From Trichoplax adhaerens (Eukaryota; Placozoa; Uniplacotomia; Trichoplacea; Trichoplacidae): DNA of 64,000 nt. The stretch lies in NCBI RefSeq assembly GCF_000150275.1, contig NW_002060950.1:2592106-2656105 (forward strand), given 5' to 3'. This document shows, one piece after another, positions 1 through 14,193 of the stretch (position 1 is the stretch's first letter; each line of letters opens with the position of its first letter). The notes beneath the pieces are model-generated. The model did not search any database, was not told the DNA's origin, and worked only from the letters and a program-made list of their open reading frames with translations. The position numbers were made by a program, and so were the translations under genes.

Positions 1-2175
1 GCTCAATGGAATCTAGACTCATCCTTAATTGTACTATTTATTATGATACTTATATCTTAAAAGTTGCTCTCTATTTTGACTTGTAAAAATTGGATAACTA
101 GAAGAAAAATAGACCATTAAAACCTCTTATTTCACTATAGAAATAACCTCGACTAACGAACTGCACAGTCTTCTTGATTCAAGGTTTTATAAATTGTTAG
201 AATTGAAGCCGACATGGAGACATATTTACTATTCGACATGCTAATTCTGATTATAGACCTTGTTCAATTATGAAATAAGAATTTTTTACGGCTTATTAGC
301 CATTCTAATTATCAAATTTCTCTGATATGGCTTCATTAAAATTATCCAAGTTTTCAAATCATCACTTTTTACTGTACTAATAGGTTTACTCCTTGATCTG
401 ATTAAATGATTAATTTAGCCACGCTTGCTGTGATTTATGCTTTTTTAACTATTAATTTACAGGATTCAGTCGATCGGAGCTAATTACAGTATCGTCTTAG
501 CCTATTACTTTATTTATAATTAGACTCCTTCATCTTGGTTAATCTAAGCGATTTTTAATCCGAAATGGTCATATAAAATCTATTCTATTTGAATTATTAA
601 ACTATGATCTATTCGATTGCAATGTAATATGCATTAATGATACTCAAATATTGTAGCAAAACTACTGTCATACAGTCGAGCTCATGATATTTTGGCTATC
701 AAGCAAACTTGTATACTAAATAATTCTTGCTAGATTAAATAGTTATCATTCATTTACTGAAATTTCTCGACACATTATTAATGATTCATAATTAGCGCTA
801 TCGAAGTATTTCATATCAAGATCGAAGCTTTTCGTTAATATTAATAGAGCCTAGGTCCTATTAGACTAAAATCTAGACTTACTGTCGCAAACGATAGAAA
901 ATAGATCCTATTATGCTAGATCAAACTTCCGTCTATTCATTCAAAACTTCATAAATTGATGATATATGAATATCGTAAAACTATAACTAAGGTTCTTGCC
1001 TTATTGTTAAAATAGGATAGAGAACCGATCTTATTTGACTTAATTAAACTATTTCTATTTCTTTGAAAGCTTTGTACGTTATTAAGAATGTGTGAATATC
1101 ACTAGAAATTTGTCTGCAAATAGTATATTAAATTTCGTTCAGATTAGCTTATTGTACTGGTATGAATGACAAATAGGTTATAGCTCAATAGAATTTTAGG
1201 CATCAATACTTTCACATTTTATAGAATAAATCCTATGTATATCTTCAATTTATATCTTATTAAAATTTTTCAGAATGTAACGTTAGAAATTTCATTTCCA
1301 TAGCGCTATCTGCTTGTTAATGCATTTTGATCCTATTTCTAATGTTGGTTCTGTATTTCGTAATTGGTTATAATATTTAAACTTGATGTATATTCATTTT
1401 TTTTTATAACTTACTCAATTTGCATCAATAATTTCTTTCTTTTTGTATCTGACATCCTTTGTCTATACTTGAAAAGAATAAACAAGATATTTCTTAATGC
1501 CATTTCAATTATTCATGTGTAGTATTATTATTCGCTATTCTAAATACCTTGTAGACTATTTGGATACGATGGTTTTTAACAGATTATTGAACTGTCTGAT
1601 TGATAATTTTATCAATTTATAAAAAGGAAAACGTCAGATTGAGAATTAATATACGGGCTAGTAATTAAGTTTCTCCAATGGAAGCAAGATAGTAGGGTAT
1701 TTTTAGCTAACACATACATCTTCATTGAAAAATACCATGGTAATTATTGATACGAACGAATATATATTTGCCTCAGTTATAGACCAGGTAAAAGGATAGC
1801 GTACTCAAGACAAAAAATAAAGAGTTCCACTTAAATATGATTAGCAATGCTGAGAGACTGGTATGGAAGTACTAATAGGATAGCAAGATATTACCAGTAA
1901 AATAAAAAGTTTGATCTAGGATTAATCATCGATATTAGCAGTAAAATCGATCTAAGCAATCTTAAAAATCGTTCTTAAAACTATCATTTTCATGTTCTAC
2001 AGTCTTTTGCTTGCAATATACGCTATCAATATTGGGTGAACTAATAACGCTATTAAATAAAATATTGAAATGAAATTGTTGATGTTAGTTTTTTATTCAC
2101 TAGTTTTTGTTGGTAAAGCTTGATCAAATAAAAATTTGAATCTTATCAATCTAAAATATTAAATATCCGAAATTT
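1..2175. other. Non-coding AT-rich stretch, nothing recognised
   Basis: No open frame of useful length, no RNA gene and no clear repeat was seen in this stretch. It is AT-rich with stops in all frames. Short exons of a multi-exon gene cannot be excluded by eye. Confidence 0.5.
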
Positions 2176-3010
2176 GAAAAGCATTAAATTATAAAATTTG
2201 TGAGGCGGCAAATATCGTTACAAAATCACAATAGACTGAACATTCTCAAAATATGACATGCACATGTATCTTTTCTTCTTAGCTAAAACTTATATTAGAT
2301 CCTGGTATGGCTATAACTATTGATGGCTTACAATAAGAACCACGGTAGCGATTATTTTGATACAGTAAACTGTGTTGCAGTGCAGTAAGAGTTCTTATAT
2401 AGTAACTGATGTTACATTGATTTAATACTATGTCTTGTAACGCTTATGATTTATATCCTGAAGATATTTACCTATAGATGATATCATAAATAGTTTTGTG
2501 AATAAACATACTGTAGTCTAATTATCTAAGATCATTCAGTTTATGTCTACGATTATGAATGTCTCTGTATTAATTTAGCTATTCAATATGAACTGAAATT
2601 CATAATCTTATGATGACTTATTCATGATAGCTGCTGCCGAAGAGTATTTAAGCTCGGTAAATGGCTGTGTGAAATAAGAATTCTCTAGTTGTTTAACGTA
2701 GAAGCAAAGGTGTCTAAATTCTTGTGAGATAGTTGAGGGATACTGAATTCCGGAGGCTTTAGTAATTTAGAGACTTGTTTTACGTTATCCTTGTCACTAA
2801 GTTAGTTTGTGACACCTAGATAGCGTAAAATTAAAGAATTTGCGAGACTGTAAATAGAGTTACAAACCACAATAGAGCAGTTATTCTCAAAATATTATAC
2901 ATATATATATATCGCTTAATTTTTTCTTAGCCAGAACTTATATCCGACACTGAAAATCGTAAAACTGAAGAATTTTAAGACTATAAATATCGTTACAAAA
3001 CCACGATTGA
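2176..3010. repeat. About 134-bp tandem repeat, 2-3 copies, interrupted by a mobile element
   Basis: A unit of about 134 bp is repeated: copy 1 at 2176-2305, resuming after an insertion at 2815-2821; copy 2 at 2822-2955; a partial copy 3 at 2956 to about 3010. Shared landmarks are ATCGTTACAAAA/CCACAATAGA, CATTCTCAAAATAT and TTTCTTAGC(C/T)A(G/A)AACTTATAT. Copies have diverged by many substitutions. The break in copy 1 coincides exactly with the element at 2306-2814, so the array predates that insertion. Confidence 0.65.
2306..2814 (+). mobile_element. Non-autonomous TGTCAC-type element, variant B2, left end damaged
   Basis: The right end reads CCTTGTCACTAAGTTAGTTT then GTGACA and matches the right ends of the elements at 25250-25691 and 28064-28627. 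The body is collinear with the 28064 copy from about 2324 onward (ACAGTAAACT(G/A)TGTTG, ATATCCTGAAGATATT and CTGAA(T/TC)CCGGAG are shared). The left terminal hairpin is missing or deleted. Flanking CCTGG (2301-2305) and CCTAG (2815-2819) fit a mutated 5-bp target duplication inside the 134-bp tandem repeat. It has no coding capacity. Confidence 0.7.
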
Positions 3011-6000
3011 ACGTAGCAATAAATTTGTAAATACGAAAAGAGATCATCGCAATGAGGCAAGTATACAATAATTACCAATTTTTGGAGCCTGTGAGATCTG
3101 ATCAAATAAAATGAATTGAGATTGTAACCTTGATAACAAATTCCGATACATAACATTAACTTTATGGTATCACAGATGCTACCTATGGCCGCAATTAAAG
3201 GTTATACCTATCATTGATAGTAAATTTCATAATATTGTACACGAATATGAATGAACTTTATTATTAAAACAGCACAGATTTTCAAATCAAAAGCCAACAC
3301 TTTTTTCTACATTTAAGGGTAATTATTCTCTTGATCAATTGAACATCATGGGCTCAAAGAAAAAGCTAAAATAAGATAGTTAAATTTAGCGTTGCCACTT
3401 AGTAAAAAAGGCGCCACTATGCCTGATGATCCATGATTTCTGTATCATTTTACAGGATGTAGATCTTAGTTATAGCTGCAACATTGTTTAGTGACATTTA
3501 ATGTAAAGTAAATTAAAAGCTAGAATATAGTGGATAAACCAGTACAGAATACTAGCAAGGTTAAACCGATTTTAGGATTATTTATACTAGTACGCAAAAT
3601 TTGAACCAAGGACTAGCGTCATACATTCACCTAGATCTTTCTTGAAATCTACAAAAGACTTTGTAGTACGTAATTATAATCTTGATATGAATTGGATTCA
3701 TCAAATGCCGGATATTTTAGATTAACAATCAGATACCATATGCATTACTACTATTTTATTATGTTCTAATTAGCTCATAACGGAGAATAACGAAGTATCA
3801 TTCGCAAATCAATAGCAAATTAGAGAATGTAAAAGAATCAAGTAAAACTAATGTAAAAAAATGAAACTAAGAATCAGATATGAACCAAAATAAAATATAT
3901 GGATATTATTAAGACAATTCAAATCTCTTTGAGATTATTACGAGGTATTTAACATTGACTAAGGTATTGTGCATTGCTTAGATTAGCTTGATAAAATATC
4001 AGATATCAGTAGTATCGAAATAGGCTCACATTAAGAAAACTTGGAACTTTTCTTAATTTCTAATTAGCGTTTAACTTTGATGATGATCTAAGACTAACAT
4101 AATCTAGCTGAAGCTCGAAATATATTTATACATCTATCAAGCACATCATAATCATTATCCTGGTGCTATCGATATCTGTAAATTGCTACACTATGTCGAC
4201 GAATGAAGTGAATATTTCTTCCTATTATGATGATGCTGACTTTTAAAGATAAAGCCATCATTTGGTCCCAGTTATGGTAATAAAAAATTATGTAGGCAAT
4301 CTCTGATTAAAAAGACCCTATCATTCAGAATTAGAATCCATATCACCTAGTCTTCCGATCGTATTGTAATTTGAGACTATTGTTGTTAATTAAGGGATAG
4401 CTTATATTTATCTGAGAATAATGCACACATACATACAAAAATTTTCCCTCTATGTAATATAAACAAATCATTTTTATATTATCTGGTAAAAAATACGTTG
4501 CAGTTTTATTCTATGCTAGTAAGCGAAGATGATCAATCATTTCCGATGTCAGAGATGCCTTTGAATTGGCAATAGTAATTACAGCAACACTTCCGCCTAT
4601 TAGGTGGAATTTATCATATTAGAAACAAACAAGATACAATGCAAGTTTTAAATAGAAAATATAAAGAAGAATTTTATTACGCAAATAGATCTTGATACGA
4701 TTGTTGCCGTATTCAGAATTAAAGTTATTTACTGTTATTTAAAATCATCCTTGAGATTAAGAAACTGTAAAAGTAAGACGCAATTCATTTAGAAAGGTTA
4801 GAAAGGATTTTTGTATCTTATCACGATAATTATAATGTATAGTTTCTTGTAAATTAGTTATATGACGTAATAATTCTATTATTTTCGCCTGTCTGACTTA
4901 TTAATATGCTATAAACTATCACTAGCCATCGTTACAATGAATAGCAAAGTAAAGTTGATTTAATTTGCAAATTAAGCAGCCGTAGCTTATGATATCAATT
5001 ATTGACTCAATTCAACTCTACAAGTACATTAGATGGTAGGCTGTGCCAGCAACAAAAGTAATTCAATTTTATGGCCTGTTTTTAGTCGAGATTCAAATAA
5101 TAATATGAGCCGTACGAAATACAGAAAAAAATTACCGCATTGGAAAACAGGATGAATATGACATCATTTATTCATAATGATCTAGTCATTGAAGATTTAT
5201 CTACATTGAGCTACTTTTCCACATAAAAATTCAATTATTGATACTATCTTAGAATCTATTTTTCTAATTTCTTACGTGATCACGTCCTAATACTATAAAT
5301 TGATTCAGTATAATTTCTTTTCTAAGTTATCATCAAGCCAGTAAATATGCATCGCCAACTTTAAATAAAAACTGATTGAATGTCCATTTGCTGCCATTAC
5401 TTCATATTCCATGCTATCAATTATTATAGTACTTTTGTAATCAATTCATATTTTAACCGTTCCCAAGTGGATAAAATAGCCTATATTATCGGATGTCTAG
5501 ATTTTCCCAGAGCAATCTTTCATTCACAATTAATATGACGATCCTATAAGGCATACTCTGCAGAGCAGTCGTGATATAATACAATTTCACTGAAACCTAC
5601 CTGATTGTGTCTCTAATATTTGGAGTTACTTTCTTCATTCGATTGAACTATGATAATCATACTATATAGACTATGCCAGATTTAAATACAAATTAGCCTA
5701 TTTGAAAATCAGTATCTGAATTTCCAATAAATGTCATTATTACAGGAAATTGATTTCTTAATTCTCTTAATACGCCATTCCTTTATTATTCTAATTACAC
5801 CTATATTTATATAGTTATTTAAATAATCAATTGTAATACCCATAAGAATTGTATAAAATTATTTACTTCAAATTGCCTAATGCACCACTATGGCTAAACT
5901 CCGGAATAAATCATGGATGCAATTAATCACCTCTGTGACAGAATCTTCTTTAATTTCCATCCACGCACCTGATATGAATGCTTGTTACTATGAAAACATC

Positions 6001-6100
6001 ATTACATAGTTTAATAACACATAATTCTAGACTGTTTGTAATAACAATACAATCAAAGTAAAAAATTAATAATAGTTCACATCCGAGTATCCTGAATATA
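3011..6100. other. Non-coding AT-rich stretch, nothing recognised
   Basis: No supportable gene, RNA or repeat was found. Open frames are short and closed by frequent stops. The small minus-strand frame at 2938-3156 lies on the tandem repeat and is not considered a gene. Confidence 0.5.
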
Positions 6101-6149
6101 ACTTTAAAAGGAGACTTTTACATTATGTGCACCAGGAGTTTCTGACGAG

Positions 6150-6461
6150 ACTATAAAAGGCTGGTGCCTGAAGATTCTTTTTTAGTTCGTTAGTCGGTTA
6201 GATAGTCAACTAGTTTTTCAATTGATATTTAATTGTAAAGACTATAATCTTGGGTGCCAAGATTCCTTCAGTAATAAATGATAGTAAATCTCTGACTATC
6301 TCGTCTACATCATCTGTGACGCTATAATTATACCATAGTATTCGGTTGTTGGAACTGAATTATTTGGTGATATAGCTAATCTCGCCTCTTTAAGTTAGTA
6401 AGTGGCGTTCTACGCAAGGATTGGCGTGTGTAGACTACTTTGTCACTAGTGGTGTGTGACA
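6150..6461 (+). mobile_element. Decayed TGTCAC-type element, right part only
   Basis: The terminus at 6440-6461 (TGTCACTAGTGGTGTGTGACA) has the same layout as the right ends of the intact elements: an inner TGTCAC, about 10 bp, then GTGACA. Upstream lie a TATA-like TATAAAAGG near 6155 and GGCGTTCTACG near 6405, reminiscent of the internal module of the family. The left end and a target duplication (flank ACATG at 6462-6466) were not found, so the start is nominal. Confidence 0.35.
6246..6264. repeat. Perfect hairpin, 8-bp arms
   Basis: AATCTTGG and CCAAGATT are exact reverse complements around a GTG loop. The hairpin lies about 200 bp inside the putative right end of a decayed element at 6461 and about 95 bp after a TATA-like TATAAAAGG near 6155. 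It could belong to that element. Confidence 0.5.
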
Positions 6462-6466
6462 ACATG

Positions 6467-8580
6467 GAAGTAGTATAGAGGACATTTTCTAAATTTTATG
6501 AACAGTTAAAGTTATTTATCCCATTACAATTACGAACGAAGTTGCATTCATTTTTGAAAGGAATAAATATGATATTTAAAATTACAATCTTCTTAATGTT
6601 GATTGCAAATGACGCAAAGATAATTTTAAAAGCCGAAAAAATTTAACTACAATTCACGATCAGTTTTACTGATGTCTGAGTATTAAATTCCTCAATATCA
6701 TTTTAATGTTTGCAAAAAGTTACGTTGCAAGTAGAATTATTTCCACTTTGATAAGAAATTGTCTAATTTGTTCTACGATACGTCGAGAAAATTTTACTTG
6801 GTACTGTAATTGATAGTATTCGTGGAATTTATTTCTATCCACTAAAACTAAATTGTTTGCTATTAGTTACTTTGTTGTCTAGAAGATGAACTTTATACTA
6901 AAATTTACTCTTAGTATCCATAGACATATGTCTAAACCGTGACAGGGCATTAATTTAGAAATCAAGAATTGGTATTGATGTTCTACTATGATCTTTTTAC
7001 ATTAAAGGCGTAGACTGAGGAGTAATTTAGGAGATGCTCATGCCTCGTATTGACTTTGCCAGCCTACAAAAAAAAATCTTTTAAATTTTCTGAGTTGTAA
7101 ATTGACTGACAGGTACGGGTAAGATTTTAAGAAAACTGCAGCGTACTATTTTCAGTTCTAAAACGTAAACAATGAAAATAATGCCGCGACAAGTTCAAAG
7201 TTGATGGAATATTGACGAATATAAATTGACTATAAGTTTAACAGAGTTGACCAAAAATTACAGTGCCATTCTGTATATATTTATGAACATTCAAGACCTA
7301 GAATAAGTCACTTTATTGAGGCAGAGAATTAAGATTACAATCATTGATAATTGGAGCATTAGTCACACTGAAAGCAATCAGGTATGAAATTTTCAATGCT
7401 TAACAGTTCAAGCTTTTAAACAGATATTGGTTTGATTGATTAAAACATGCACGTAGACCAAATATTTTAGCCAATTAAATCAGTGAACAGTTTAAAACAA
7501 TTCGTAGCCCGTAAAATAATTGGTTCTAGAACTGACATTACGATATTCAATTGAAAGTTGAATTGCGATCAGAAAGCCAAGAAAAATTAATTACATATTG
7601 CAGTTGTCAGTCAGATCAAAAATGCCGTCATTGATTAAAAAATATCCAAAATTAAGGAAGAATATCTCTATTAAGGTGTGATAGATGATAATTTCAATCA
7701 TATACAATAATATGAACATTTAATTATACGGAAAATTAAGTCTAAAAATGTAATATTCTAAGTCTGAGACTTATTATGAGAGAAAGAATGAAATTGAATT
7801 TAATCTATCAATAACACTAAAGCCGTTATTTGTTTGAACATCTCGCTGTGTAAATTTGAATTTAATTTGGTTCATCATTGGCTGGAACTTGAGAATGGCT
7901 TAAAATGTTTTACTATACTGTAATGTACCACATTCTAATGAATTTTCAGTTTGCAAATTATGACAATTTATCTGGATCAGTCTCTCTTAATGAAGAATAA
8001 CAACCGCATTCAACAATAGGATTGAAATTCATGCAAATGTATTTATAGATGTTTAGATAGTAAATATAATATTTAAACTTCTCGCATATAGTAATACTCC
8101 ATCATTAACTATAATCAAAATCTTTCCATAATGCTAAGTTATTCATATAGATTATCAATGTAAGCTTTTCATACGTTTAAAGTAAATTAAAATATATGTT
8201 CATGCGGCCCAGTAAATAGTATGTTGTTTATTTGCTATCTTCATACAAACACGTTTTATAAATATGCGTATGCGACGGATGATCGAACAATATTATTCCA
8301 TACTTAAGCTTTGGATAGATGCAGTAATTATACTATAAATTTAGGTAGTATAAGACACAGATTCGCAATGGCAGATTGTTAGTCTTGTATCTATACTTCA
8401 AATTGCGTACTAAGGCTACTACAAAAAACTATCTATAATTTATAGCCTCACTAGAGTGATCATAAATTGAATTTATAATTTATCATTGTCAAGATGCTAT
8501 GATGCCAAATAAGTATTTATTGATACATGTTAAATTAGTAATTGTATGATGCGAAGATTTATAACTTATAAAATATTAAA
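6467..8580. other. Non-coding AT-rich stretch, nothing recognised
   Basis: No gene, RNA or repeat could be supported. Confidence 0.5.
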
Positions 8581-8599
8581 TTAAAGCAGTTGACAGGAG

Positions 8600-8833
8600 A
8601 ATTAATTGCAGATTCCTATTTAAATGCGGATAGTGAAACAATAATTGCTTATGGAGCTTTCAACGGTTATCTCGTGATGCAAGATGAATTATTCAGTTGC
8701 TTGTTGAGCGCAGAAGAGAAACCGTACTTTCATATATCACTTATATAAAAATTAGAGATTCTGGGAAATGTAGCCCAATTAGTAGTTACACTAGAATTTT
8801 TTACGAATACTTGTCACAACTAAGATTGTGACA
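8600..8833 (+). mobile_element. Decayed TGTCAC-type element, right part
   Basis: The end at 8812-8833 is an inverted pair TGTCACAA / TTGTGACA around CTAAGA, matching the right-end layout of the intact elements. About 60 bp upstream GGG-AAATGTAG-CCC occupies the place of the GGGAT...ATCCC hairpin of the B family. A TATTTAAAT-like box lies near 8619. The left end and target duplication were not found, so the start coordinate is nominal. Confidence 0.35.
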
Positions 8834-11800
8834 AGCCGATTTTTTAGCATTTTATTAGCGTTATAACTATAAAGCTAATGTAATACTAGTATTATTTCAT
8901 ACTATGATAAAGAACCAATCTCTACTTGCATGAAGCATTCTACCTAAACTTGTGTATTATTTCGAAAATTTGAAATTTTATGCAAAATTATTAGGACAAC
9001 TATGAGCTTAAATACGTTTAAAACCGTATTGGACCACAAGCAGCTTCGACCCCAAAGAAACTGGACGCAGATCGTTGCATACCCATATGGAGAATTGGTG
9101 CAATTTTTTCACAGTAGTGGGCATAAATTTTCACTGATTTCATCACATCTAGAGTCATTCTGAGGAACTAAAAATTAGTCTTATTTTTTGATTTTAACTC
9201 TTTCCTCGGCCAAATTTTATATTGCAGTACCTAGGGCAGCATAATTTATTAACGTTATGAATTACTACATCATATCTACTACGATGAAATAAAAATATAC
9301 ATACTGTACAACCATCCAAATGCAACCATTTTCAGAGTATAATAATGCATTTTAGCCAGCTTACGTATATATAACTATGTTTAGCATAACGGCAATAAGT
9401 AACTCATTGATTGATAAACATTAGCAGTCATACAGAATTTACTAATTATACGAGTATTTGTATTTATTTCTATTAGCCAAATGGCTGGATGCTCAGGATA
9501 TGTAATATAGACAAGCAGCCATTATTTTTTAATAATTTGTTAGGTTACTAATATATAAAAGTGACTGTATCTCACTCATATCTATGGTTTATCATATATC
9601 AATTTCTGTCCTTATAGTAGCTATTATTTCAAGATAAGTAAATAATAGGGGAGTATACTATTCTGCTAGCTTATCTGAGATTAATATGTAAATAGGTAAC
9701 CCACTTTATGTAGAAATTAGTATAGGCTACATAAGTAATTTAGCCAAGTAAAATAATCAATTTTATTCGCAATTAATATCGAAGGCATTTACATTTGCAA
9801 TGACCATTCTCGACTTGCATTAAAAATGATAAGACTTTATACTTAGCAACATGTTTAGCGATTCATATTCATAAAGGCATTTATAATATTCATGAATTAA
9901 TTATAGATAGTGATGGAATTTCTGAAATACGACACCCGTAATGAGCTAAGAATTCGAATAAGACGTTAAATTGTTTAAATACGGGTCAGCTGTAACATAG
10001 ATAGAATATTACTTTTAGAAATATACCTGTTTACAAGATTATTGACATTATAAGCTGCTCATGGCTAATAGGTGGGTAAATCTTCAAGGATCTATAAATT
10101 ACTATCCTTCCTCAACTTTCTTATTTGAAGAGGGAATATGCTATTGTTAATACTAATATCATGATAAGAGACCCGTAATATTATTTTATTGATACTATAG
10201 TAAATATTGAAGGGAACAAATCCAGCAAAAGGCTTGCTATTAATGTCTCATAGCAAACTTTCGTTTTTGCCACAATTTCATCCTTTATTTTGTAAGAAAC
10301 ATGTGTGAAAAATCAGAGATTTTTTTAAGCATAGATCTAGATTGGAGATAATATTTAGCATCTCAGTCCGTAATCGAATATCTGAAAGTTTTGTCGTTAA
10401 TCTTCATACTGTAGGTAACATTACATATAAGTTAGATAATAACAATGGAAAAGTAATTATTGAAACTATTAAGCGCTTGAATCAAAATTTTAAACGAGAG
10501 GAAAACATCAGTTTAGTATAGCCTTAATAATAAAACTAGCAAAAATACTTGAAAGAAATATAAAAAGGCGAATGCGCTGGCTTAAGCAAACAAACTATCA
10601 AAAATAAGAGTTGCTGATGATCAATGATAAACTACAGATGTTTTCTTAGCTTTGAAATTTACTAACTTTAGGTTAATTGACTACTGATCTGCCTGCTATA
10701 CTACCTTTTAAGTACCACCCGGAGCAATCAATGCTATTAGACTATTGAATTATAATTTTAAATCATTCTAAATCAAACTATTAATTACATACATTAAGAT
10801 GGATTCTCAACATTATCTAACTAATAATAATCGTCATTTAACTATAAATTAACCCTGTTTACAGCAGAAAGCGTACAATCCCAAAAATATGGCAGAAAAG
10901 TATTCTTAAACTATAATCCAGGTTAACATTCGGGATCATATGACATTCTACGACAAATTTATTTAACTTTCTGCTGTATGTTATCGATAAAATTAGCTAT
11001 CACTACGGATAAAAGCCACTACAAGTTTTATCTTAATTAAGCACAAATATAAAACCATCTAAATATATTGATTAAATTATAATTTTGCTGGTATGATGCT
11101 CCAAAAAAATTATTCTATCTAACAATTCTAAATTAAAGTAATCTGGTTCACAATATATCAAGACATCAAATAAAACCTACAATAATTAATTCGACTAAAT
11201 TAGTTACAATTAAAGCTACAAAACTTGTTACGCTACAAAATTTTGAAAAGAATTTCAAAAAGTAGCATTTATTACAAGATCTTTAATCACAATTCCCAAT
11301 CTATCCAAGAGATTAGTTTAAGATTTTATTATTCCAAGCATTTAAAATGTTATGATAGGATTCTGAACTCCTTTAGGTGTAGCTTGATGTTAAAGTCAAC
11401 GCCTATCATTTGCTCTGGATCTTAAACGCCCGAATAAATTCTCTTTCTATAAGCGCTAATAGTTTGTGCTTATCTTCCAGGCTTTATAACAATTTCTATA
11501 CTTATAGAATTCCCGCTCGTACTATTGGTAAAGAGCCACTGAAATTGATCTTCGGTAGCTCTAGTTAGAAGCGATATAGTATCTAGATTCATAATGAAGT
11601 AATCAATTAATCAGCTGAAAATTCCGTTTATTGTGATATTCGATTCATGTTATCGTAATTCTATCAGATTTCAAATGTGCACCAGCCCACACTACAGAAA
11701 TAGAATTATTTTGTATAAGTTTGAATTTAATATTAGCAAATACTTGTATTGTAATTAACTATTTATAAAATTTGTATTGCGAGTTTTGATCAATTTAGCA

Positions 11801-14159
11801 ATCGTGATCAGGATATAGAAGCTATTCAATTTAATGATGTAAAATTATTACTTATCAAGGAATCTCAGATATTTAAACAATAGATATTATGTTTATCTAT
11901 ACCAAAATAGAACGAAATAATCAAGTTAAAGACTGATGAAAGAAAACTTTTGCAACAGCTTTCAATCAATTGTTTGATAAATGAAAGCCAAAATTAATAA
12001 TATTGCATTTAAAGATATAATCGCTCGCAAATCTATTCTGTACTCATTATTCATAGTTCAATTTTCTTTTGACTTTGCTATTTCATTATTTCAATAATTT
12101 ATCGTCATTTAGTGTGTGTGACAGATTTAATTGAAATTTATTTGGGGAGAATATCGCCATTCATTAATATGAAACTTATTATAATTTGTATAGCAGGCTC
12201 TAGGTGAGTATTGAGGTATGTCTGGTGTAGTTTTCTTCGAAAAATATATTTACTAAACTTTCTTGTTACAGAGCACATGAAAACAAAGATAAATAGGAAA
12301 GGGAATTTTCAAGTACTCCAATCAAATTGAAAAAATTGAATCTAAGCGGTGTTATTCACCCATGAAAATCTTAAATCATCTCTTAAAATTGTAAGTAATT
12401 ATTTTATTCTATCTCACTGCATTAGATCGTGGCAATTCCATAAGTAAATGATTAATACGCGTAAATTAAAGGAGTTTTCAATAGACCTTAGCTGCTTAAC
12501 TTTTAGAAAAATATTGAGACAAATTTGTGTAACTAATGTTACATGAAATACTATTACCGCATATTTAATTTTATAAGATTTCTCTTTGAAATTTAATGAT
12601 AGCCAAATAGCTACTAAAAACTACCTTACTTTACCTTTCCTATAACTATAGCCATGAATAAAGTTATTCAATTTTCAAATCATAATTTTTCTAACCTAAT
12701 TAAAATTAAGCGATTAGAATCATTAAATGATCGAAATATTCTTTTATGGATACTAATAACTCGTAGTTATCAATTATGTCTAAGAATTTGATCAACCAAA
12801 TATATCAAGTATAGATCAACACCAATATTTTAATTTACATGATATCAGATACAATTTAATTCTATAAGCCACTAGCTACTAAAATTCTACAATTCCAACA
12901 TTCAGGAATAAAATCAAATATGTTTCATATATATACACGTATATATTTCATGTGTATCGATAGATATTGCTGCAGCTATCGAAGGAGATTTGCTGAACTT
13001 TGCTATTTAACATTTATGAAATATTGATACTTCGAAGCTTTATTTTATTTTTTCCTTGATATTTACATACTAAATACAATATTTCATGCTTCAGTTTGAT
13101 GCGATTTTGACTAGATTTAAGAAATTTTTACTGTAGAACGTATTGTTAGTTTGATCTTTGCATATAGCACCATTTAGCTCACTTTTCTTCCTCAATTTTC
13201 ATTTTTTGATAATTTGACAAATTAAATATGTTTAATTGCGCTGCTTTAATAATGACTATATGGATTTGTTTAAGGAAGATTTTATTTAAACAATTTAAAT
13301 TTTCAGATTTTAAAATTCTAGTTCTTCAATGCATCACATTAGTTTCCTTTCTGAAATATCTCTTTCATTTATCGTTCTAAAACTGGACTAATACTGCTAA
13401 CTCGTACTTGTAGTTTTAAATCTTATATTTCAGATCAGGACAATTAGATATTTTTTGTAGACTCGATTGATTTATTTTTCATCGATTTCTTTCTAGTCTT
13501 AGTCTGATTGATTAGATTTAGATTTCGATACTTTTTATTCTAAAATAACAATAGAGTCAATATCAACTCATTAAGTAATTTCAAAGAATTGAATGGTATT
13601 CCTGCACTTGCTATAGAAAAAAATATTCGTAACCACTCCAAACCTGAATTTTAAGTTGCAATGTAAACCTATTTTTTATTTATATTTGATTCAATTTTAA
13701 ACACTTTGGTTTATTTATTTCAACTACAGTCACTATTGAAGTGCAAAGCGATCCTATCTTGCACTTTGTATCCATGAAAAATTTAAAATCGATTTCAAAC
13801 GATCATAAGGTGTTGCTGGCAATCGAACACTAAGGCGTAGGATTCTTCTATCGTAATTAATTTCATCCTGAGTATCATTAAATGTAGACTATGACATTAA
13901 AAACAGTATTGTATTGCGCCAATAACACTATATAATTTATAATTTATAGGTAATGATCTGCAATTAAATTCAATAAGCTATTCTAAAGATAATAAAAGTC
14001 ACGCTAAAGTAAGAAAATGCTAGCAGTTTGAGGTGTTCTTTTAATTACCGATTTATATTGTGCTTAAAACTTTAGAATTTTGTTTATCGTGCCTCCTGGT
14101 TCGCTTAAGGCTTTCATTTATGAAGCATTCTGCAACATAATGAAATTTATTGCACGTTA
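8834..14159. other. Long non-coding stretch, nothing firm
   Basis: No recognisable gene. A 66-codon frame at 11225-11425 has no recognisable domain and is probably chance. GTGTGTGACA at about 12113-12122 resembles an element right end but has no supporting body. An 8-bp inverted repeat (AAGTGCAA...TTGCACTT) lies near 13739-13767. Confidence 0.45.
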
Positions 14160-14167
14160 TATAATAG

Positions 14168-14193
14168 TAATATTAGCGATTCCGCTAATATTA
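14168..14193. repeat. Perfect hairpin, 11-bp arms, 4-nt loop
   Basis: TAATATTAGCG and CGCTAATATTA are exact reverse complements separated by ATTC. The hairpin sits at the upstream edge of the ~200-bp repeat array. A related but imperfect segment recurs in the second unit near 14400. Confidence 0.7.

Noticed and set aside
12113-12122. GTGTGTGACA as an element right end
   Set aside because: Only the terminal ten bases fit; no inner TGTCAC, TATA module or target duplication was found nearby.
14168-14193. Hairpin with TAATATTA as a rolling-circle replication origin
   Set aside because: The motif lies in the stem rather than the loop, the nonanucleotide does not match, and no Rep-like gene is present.
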